NCBI GenBank assembly: GCA_028565635.1
Contig: JAOXYB010026546.1
Span: 1-15,721 of the forward strand
Reading direction: 5' to 3'
DNA: 15,721 bases
From: Phoronis ovalis
Taxonomy: Eukaryota; Phoronida; Phoronidae
Numbering within the stretch: the first letter of the stretch is position 1; every line of letters begins with the position of its first letter. The notes beneath the pieces were generated by a model. The model made no database searches, was not told the DNA's origin, and worked only from the letters and a program-made list of their open reading frames with translations. Below, one piece after another: positions 9,904-15,721 of this stretch. The translations under genes and the position numbers were made by a program.

Positions 9904-9910
9904 GACAACT
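9904..9910 (-). other. Probable 3' splice acceptor before the start codon
   Basis: On the minus strand the sequence just before the ATG is GACTCTAG/TTGTC/ATG, so an AG acceptor would leave 5 nt of 5' UTR in the coding exon. SNAP25 genes usually have at least one non-coding first exon, which fits. The pyrimidine tract is short and weak (AAATCTTTGACTCTAG), and I cannot rule out an unspliced leader. If the leader is unspliced, a short upstream frame, ATG GCT GAA ATA AAT CTT TGA, at 9946-9926 would precede the start. Confidence 0.5.
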
Positions 9911-12900
9911 AGAGTCAAAGATTTATTTCAGCCATTACCCCCATCAAGGAGTCCATATATAGCTTATATAGCTTTCGCAAGTTTCACTTTCTCTCTAAGG
10001 TTGGAGTCACAATCAACGAGGATGAAGTTTTTTTCAAATTTTTACAAAATGTTGCAAAATTAAATATTCTTACAGGCATCATTTCATGTAAAATGTGAAA
10101 AACTCATTGCACGTGTCAGTTAAGAACTGCACTGACAGAAAACTAAAGAACAATCGTTTACAGTTGGATGCAGTTTTATAAATACTGTTTTTCATATCTT
10201 TTTCATAAGACGGTTATATCAGAAAAAAAAATTACAAACTAATAAACTAATGTAGTAAGTTGTAGAACCTTACATGAACTCAACTTCTTATGTTTTTCTA
10301 CAGATATGTATGTAGAAATATTCATGTGTTCATGTGTATAAATATAGAAAAAGCAAAAATAAAAGATTAAATACCTTACAAAAGCTTCAGTTAAGCCACA
10401 GAATTATCCAGAAATCTTAGCAACTGCATATACCACAAATCCACAAAGTTTATCTCCTATACACAAAGCAGAAAGAGTTCTGCTGGATTGAGGTTAAGTT
10501 TATTCTAAACCAATATTAATGCATACTTTTTACTTCAATTATTGATGTCTATCCTGAATTGCATGAATAATTAATCGTTAAACGTCACAACATTTTGAAC
10601 CACAGGCCTGAAGCATAATAAGCGATAAAGGACAGTTATAATTCCAAACAAAGGTTCCTTTACTATTTGTCCAGCTCAGGGGTATTGATTGACACTTTGA
10701 TCAATACACCATGGTTAGTATGATAAAGACTTCATGCAGACCCGTGGCTGTTACGTTCTAAGCAGATGAGATAAATATTCAATCGAATTTATTGGCTGTT
10801 AGCTGTTGATATAAAACATTTTCATAGATTTTTTCCATCAACACCATACGTGACACTAGCAAAATTCAAAAATACATTATTTTGGTCCGTGAACATGCAT
10901 TTCAAAAGCTTTCTGATATGAAGACCACCTGATATCCAGTCACAGCAACTAGTATAAAATTTGGGTGTGATTAAAAAGGCTAATTCTAAATGGCCCAAAC
11001 ACATAAGATTTTATTATTTCACATAAAACAAATTTCATCAGCAAAATTTATTTCTATGTTTGCAGTATCGGTAAAATAATTAACAGTAAAAATTGTAAGC
11101 ATTTCATTCTGAGTGGCAATTATTAAAACGATATATGTGTCTGCACTCTTCATCTTTCACTGATTAAAGGTATGACATTAGTTCTTCTTATTGTCTTAAC
11201 TGCAGGATTGCCAACAAATCTCTCAGTAATATAACAACACATTCCGTAAACTTTTAAGATATTCCTGGAAAACTTTGAATTCCTATTTGTTTTAAGTGGA
11301 AGCGCATAATATATAATACAATAGATACCGAGTTTACAAAATGTATTAATTCAAATAAAATCTGTTTTAGTATTGAAAAACATTTCCAGACTGTTTACAC
11401 ATTTGACACAGACTTGATTTCATCCTCGTTGCTAAGATAGAAAAAGGGAAACAAAAATCAATTCTGATGCTTTTCCTATAGACTCACAGCATCCCAAAGG
11501 ATCTGCTTCATATACATACAAAATCTAATTTCTTTCAGACAAACCCTCGCCTCAAGTCATCTATTTAAAAGAAAGATGATAACAGCTATCATAAAAAATA
11601 AAAGCTTGTTTCAGAACAAAGACGGAATCAGGAGCAAACACCAGTGAAACTAATTTAAGTAGCGGCATGCAAAAACTGAACACGCTTTATAAATTAATGT
11701 CTCCACCCACAGTGTACTTTGTTTAATTAGTTCTTACTAGTTTAAAATGAAATTAGTTTCATAAAAGATATTAACAAGTCATAAATGATTGAAAGATTTC
11801 TTCATCAAGCAATATTAATAAAACAGAAGCATAATCTTGTCTTCTGTTACAGAAATCGGCATACACGAGTCTATGATGGATGACTTTCTAAACTCTTTAC
11901 AGCTGATTGATGATTTGTTTGCTCAAAACTTATTAGCTAGTTACCTGTTCTGTAACACAATGCAATGAGTAAAAAGAAAATGGAGAAAACAAATTCAGCG
12001 AAAATACATATACATGAGCCAATCTTTTGGCAGTAAAGAATAATAAAAGAGAAGCTGCAAACTTATATTTTATACATGATAAATTTACAATGGATGATCT
12101 TCTATGTCAATCCGAGAAGATACAGAACTGGTTATGTAAAGCACTACATGGTTAATACTTCCATTTGTAATAAAGCATATTTAACTACATGAGTTCCAAA
12201 TTGACTTAGTTTCAAAATTTTTAAAAGATGGGAAAACGCAACTTCTTTAAAAGCCAACACCAACACTAAACACTAAAAAGTGAAGATTTTTAAAGGATCT
12301 CTTATTTTATGTAAGCTATTGAAGAAATTTCCATACTTTCAAATCACAACATGTGGTTCAAATTCTCTTTTCTTGTGAAAATTATATCTGAGAAAAATAT
12401 TGAAATGTATCAATTCATCTCATTTTCATTTGGCTCAGGTATGTTAAATCTATTACAGCAAATAAGATTTATTCAAATATGACTGAAAGTCATTGCTGCA
12501 TAATACACTTCAGTAGACAACACACTATTCCAATAAAAGCTGATAACTTTAATAATAGCTCAATAATGCCCTCTAGAAAATTGCTCAAAAATACATCACA
12601 CTAAATGGAATTATAATAATACATTGAACAACACTTGTCATAGTACACAGGAAACCATTTCAAAATTAATCTAGCTATAAAAGAGCACTATATATTTAAA
12701 ACTGGAAACATCAATATCAGTAATAAATGAAAGTTTGCTGGATGTCCAGTTATTGATATTTTTTAGATTATACAAAATACCATAAAACAAGTATTGATTA
12801 CTAGCACAAGTACCAGCCATGCTGACATTATTAATATGAATAATCCAGGTGTATCTATTTATTACATAACATTGCCAGTTAAAAGATTATTCATTAACAG

Positions 12901-13234
12901 ATTAATTATTCATCCATCCTAAAAAGACACTAGGATATTTGAGTGGGCTATTTGCATAATTATTTAATATAATCATATGCAAGTATGAGGAATTACATAA
13001 TTCGTTCTCATTTTCACACAAATACATGCAAACACTAAAGAGAACACATTTTGCATGATACTACATTTTTTTAACATGCTTCATCAGTTGTAGCCCATAA
13101 TAAGTTTAGAACAAAAATACCAGTTTTATTGAAAAATAATTTCAACAATACCAGTAGCAGACAATAACAAGACCTTTAGAAGCCATGTCAACAGATGGCA
13201 GCAGGTTTCACCAAACATGTGACTTTAGTTCACA
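9911..13234 (-). other. Upstream region, probably 5' intron; nothing recognised
   Basis: This is AT-rich, low-CpG DNA on the 5' side of the first coding exon. If the leader is spliced as proposed, it is intron. One sequence that could serve as a minus-strand donor (CAG/GTAACT, at 11947-11941) is isolated and unsupported. I found no repeats longer than microsatellite scale, no RNA gene and no coding segment. Confidence 0.55.
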
Positions 13235-13271
13235 CTTACGTGGTTTTAACCAATCAGCTTTCAGTATTTCC

Positions 13272-13295
13272 GTACAATATATTATCGTATTGCAC
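13272..13295. repeat. Diverged single copy of the 8-8-8 dyad
   Basis: GTACAATA, an 8-nt spacer (TATTATCG) and TATTGCAC have the same arm sequence and spacing as the dyads inside the 41-bp tandem repeat to the right, but with a different spacer. Two same-direction half sites (TATTGTAC at 13321-13328 and 13341-13348, 20 bp apart) lie between it and the array. Confidence 0.7.
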
Positions 13296-13362
13296 GGCGT
13301 CAAGCAGGACGCGAAGAGAATATTGTACACGCTGGGATCATATTGTACGCTCTGGAAATGAG

Positions 13363-13485
13363 GCCGTACAATAATACTGTATATTGTACGGGCAATTTTG
13401 TATGCCGTACAATAATACTGTATATTGCACGGGCAATTTTGTATGCCGTACAATAATACTGTATATTGCACGGGCAATTTTGTAT
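13363..13485. repeat. Tandem repeat, three copies of 41 bp
   Basis: The copies are 13363-13403, 13404-13444 and 13445-13485, each starting GCCGTACAATAATACTG and ending GGGCAATTTTGTAT. The only difference seen is TATTGTAC in copy 1 against TATTGCAC in copies 2 and 3. Each copy contains a dyad, GTACAATA-N8-TATTGYAC (13366-13389, 13407-13430, 13448-13471). Open frames across this array on the minus strand arise from the repeat and are not genes. Confidence 0.95.
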
Positions 13486-14094
13486 GCAGCCACGCGGCAA
13501 GGAGAAATGGGCGGATTTTAGTTCCCCTGTCGACTTTTTACCTTAAAAAGACTGCATCGTGTTACATAATACAGCAACACAATGTCCTCTATGTGTACTA
13601 AAAACCTATTTAACACTGAAAAGTACACCTTTTTGAAGGCTGCAGGAAAAATCCTTCATCTAAAATCCACGAGATATCGTAGTTTTTTCACGAGTACGTA
13701 GAATATTTAAAGCATAACGCGAAGCCGGCTCCATATCAGTTCCTTCAGTTTTACCAGACGATAAAATTGAACCTGAACGAGTTGCATGTTTTGCGGTTTG
13801 CATCTTTGTCAAATATTCAGATATCCGATTTAATTTTAAGCAAGGCCTCTAGCAGCACAAGGAAGAGTATAAAATATTCTACACACGTTTTCCGCGCTTA
13901 TCTTGCTTACCAAAGTGCACCTGAAATTGCGGGGAATCGAAAATGCATTCATTTTTCCGCACTATGCAATATGGTCCTCGCGCACAGAATCAGTAAAATA
14001 GCTAACAATCATTCGTGGATTTACAATAACCCAATCTTTTCAAACTTTCCAAGGCTTTACACACTTGAAATTGCGTTTTAAAGTATGAACTAAA

Positions 14095-14231
14095 ACAAAT
14101 ATTGGTCGGGTAACTGAACAATATGGCGAAATAGTGTTCTCAAAAACGTTTATTGGTCTCGGGCCTCGACCAATAAACGTTTTTTCGAACACTATTTCGC
14201 TATATTGTTCAGTTACCCGACCAATATTTGT
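14095..14231. mobile_element. Foldback element (64-bp arms, 9-bp spacer)
   Basis: The arms 14095-14158 and 14168-14231 are inverted copies matching at 61 of 64 positions, separated by TCGGGCCTC. Each arm begins ACAAATATTGGTCGGGTAAC and contains ATTGGTC twice, so shorter palindromes are nested inside the large one. Near-perfect arms with almost no spacer suggest a recent foldback or MITE-type insertion, or an extruded palindrome. I saw no clear target-site duplication (AGTAT occurs near both sides but not adjacent). No coding capacity. Confidence 0.8.
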
Positions 14232-15424
14232 ATAGTATACTGCACTGCACACAATCACATACTAGGAATGTGAAAGTTCATTGTCTTAGGCTGGGATGTA
14301 CCTGTCAAAATTTAGGTAGGGGTGTGAAGCCTGAGTAAAATACACTGATTATGGGGTAAAATAAAGGACACCATAAGCATACCCTGTTGAAGAGCTGCCA
14401 CAAAATATATATTAATTCTGGTAAATTAATTCACCTACAATATGTAAAAATTTTAGGATCTTTACATTATATACCTCTTGTATATGATTATTCCAAGAAA
14501 AAGACACTGCGGTAAAGATTTTTTTTTTTGAAACTGTCCTGTGTTGTATACATTCAATGAGAAAAAGAAACCTTGAGGTAAATATGGTTTTACTTAGTGT
14601 AAAAAATACACCCTGGTAAATGTAGGAGCTGAAAAAAGCTGAAAGCACATGTATGTAGTGACATAGAATGACCCCCCCCCCCCGAGGTCTTACTGTAGCA
14701 CCAGCAAGATTTCTTTTTCACTGACATGCAGAAGCCCTGGTAATTAACTACGACATCTAGTGGATCAAAAGTCCCTACTTGTAAATCTGCAACAGAAATC
14801 ACTCAAAAACTCTTATAGGATTGCTAATTCATTAATTTTTTATTGCATTGTCATTTACTTGGATTTATTATATGGTCTTATAAGTTTTACTTACAGTGTA
14901 ACTATGTCTTGAGTCTATTGTATTAAAAATCAGGATCATATTTTCAATGTAATACTAATACTATGGAGACATCTGGTGGAAAAACCTGTTTACATCACTG
15001 ATCATAAGGTTCAACTACAGGAAATAGATCCTTTAAATGCACATGCATAATGAAATCTTTACAAAAAAATCCCTGGGTGCATACATGGTCTGGGTAGGTT
15101 CCATGTAATAATTAAGCATTAACACAAACAATCAGACAGAGCATGAAGAGTTCTTTGAGATATCACTATTTTGGGTTTGTTTACATACAGTTACTGCTTT
15201 GCTAATTACCTGGTGATTGTTTCCAGAAAAAGGTTTCGCACAGCAATTTAAGAAAAAGATAGGTGAGCTCAAAATCCATTTGGTAATGCTGGTGAAAATG
15301 GATATCAATTTTTTTGTGTAAAGAATATACTAAGAATTTTTAATGAAAACTGTAAGAACAGGGGCTAATATAATCCCTGCTGATTGCAATTAAATTTAAA
15401 GTAATCATAGTTTTCACCTATAAG
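14232..15424. other. AT-rich intergenic or 5' intron DNA
   Basis: I see no gene here. Points of note are a 9-T run near 14520, a run of 12 C at 14672-14683, and two copies of GACATCTRGTGG (14752-14763 and 14968-14979). A possible minus-strand donor CCAG/GTAATT lies at about 15211-15206 but has no supporting context. Confidence 0.5.
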
Positions 15425-15700
15425 GGACTGGTCAGAAATTACCACGGGAGGGGGGGGTTTGGTGCATTTCAAAAACATGGTGCACAAAAAAATCCAACCC
15501 CCCCCCCTCCAAGGTTTGCCAAAAAAATTGCAACCCCCCAAGAACATGCAAAAAAAATAATGACTCCCACTCTGACGGGCAAGCACCCGCAGGGCGCAAA
15601 GCGAAACTAGGGGGGTCCGGGGGCATAACCCCCGGGAAATTTTGTAATATTTCATGTGATTTCCTGCAATCTGGTGCATTTTGGGACTCTTTTTTGCCAT
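15425..15700. repeat. G/C-tract interspersed repeat
   Basis: This GC-tract-rich block contains an inverted pair, GGAGGGGGGGTTTGG (15448-15462) and CCAA-C-run-CTCC (15494-15510). It also has three diverged units starting GCACAAAAAAAT, GCCAAAAAAAT and GCAAAAAAAAT (about 15482, 15518 and 15548), and a 7-bp hairpin CCGGGGG-CATAA-CCCCCGG at about 15618-15636. Sequences with GGGGGTCCGGGGGCAT and CCCCCGGGAAATTTTG are, from memory, common in repetitive DNA of marine invertebrates. Overlapping minus-strand open frames (15365-15715) have the low-complexity look of translated repeat and are not called as genes. The ends are approximate and the right end may lie outside the window. Confidence 0.55.
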
Positions 15701-15721
15701 GATACATTGTGCCACTTTTTA

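Larger units (their letters stand above)
13240..14231. promoter_or_regulatory. CpG-rich block, candidate promoter or first-exon region
   Basis: CpG is concentrated here (for example about 18 in 13271-13540, and dense clusters at 13690-13755 and 13780-14030), against sparse CpG in the introns. Animal promoters and first exons often look like this. Two minus-strand donors could end a non-coding first exon: CCAC/GTAAGTG (donor 13239-13233) and TTTTAAG/GTAAAAAG (donor 13541-13534). A CCAAT box (plus strand, 13250-13254) is present. Much of the CpG, however, comes from the tandem repeat and the foldback, so repeat DNA alone may explain it. No convincing TATA box or initiator on the minus strand was found. 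Confidence 0.3.

Noticed and set aside
13208-13500. Two overlapping minus-strand open frames
   Set aside because: They are translations of the 41-bp tandem repeat in two frames (a 41-bp period shifts the frame, giving repeated peptides).
13767-14081. 104-codon plus-strand open frame in the CpG-rich block
   Set aside because: No recognisable domain, and no clear promoter other than a lone TATAAAA inside it; it ends beside the foldback.
14040-14258. 72-codon minus-strand open frame
   Set aside because: Most of it is the foldback palindrome read through both arms.
15365-15715. Overlapping minus-strand open frames of 116 and 91 codons
   Set aside because: They run through the G/C-tract repeat, giving Gly/Pro-rich low-complexity peptides; no domain seen.

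Overview
The window is AT-rich (roughly two thirds A+T by eye), intron-rich animal DNA. The only gene I can identify with confidence lies on the minus strand. It is the 5' coding part of a SNAP-25/SNAP-23 family gene, the Qb/Qc-SNARE that joins syntaxin and synaptobrevin in membrane fusion. The protein sequence (SLESTRRMLALCEE, then S-K-D-A-G-I-R-T-L-V), the 7.2 kb intron, the low CpG of the introns and the C-rich and foldback repeats together suggest an invertebrate metazoan, probably marine. I cannot name the phylum or species.

Layout, read in the direction of the gene from high to low coordinates. At 15425-15700 there is a G/C-tract interspersed repeat. The block at about 13240-14231 is clearly richer in CpG than the rest. 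It holds a long foldback (14095-14231), a 3 x 41 bp tandem repeat built on an 8-8-8 dyad (13363-13485), a diverged extra dyad (13272-13295) and candidate splice donors. It is the best guess for the promoter or a non-coding first exon, but this is unproven. The first coding exon is at 9760-9903, with its acceptor just upstream. A 7.2 kb intron follows, holding a pre-miRNA-like hairpin (4474-4580) and a possible small transposon (6455-6724). Then come a 42-nt exon (2506-2547) and two 49-nt exons (1729-1777 and 1102-1150). The SNARE linker and second helix are not in the window and should lie beyond position 1.

The main finding is that the two 49-nt exons are alternative versions of the same SNARE-helix segment, the one carrying the central zero-layer glutamine. 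They have the same length and phase, each has good splice sites, and both donors read GTAAGACA. Including both, or neither, breaks the reading frame, so the layout implies mutually exclusive splicing. All five core-layer residues of the segment are the same in both, while exposed positions differ. One version looks like SNAP-25, the other more like SNAP-23. Vertebrate SNAP25 is known for a duplicated exon 5; here the duplicated exon is the one before it.

The rest is intronic or upstream DNA in which I see no further genes, apart from an unassigned open frame of 43 codons running in from the left edge on the plus strand.
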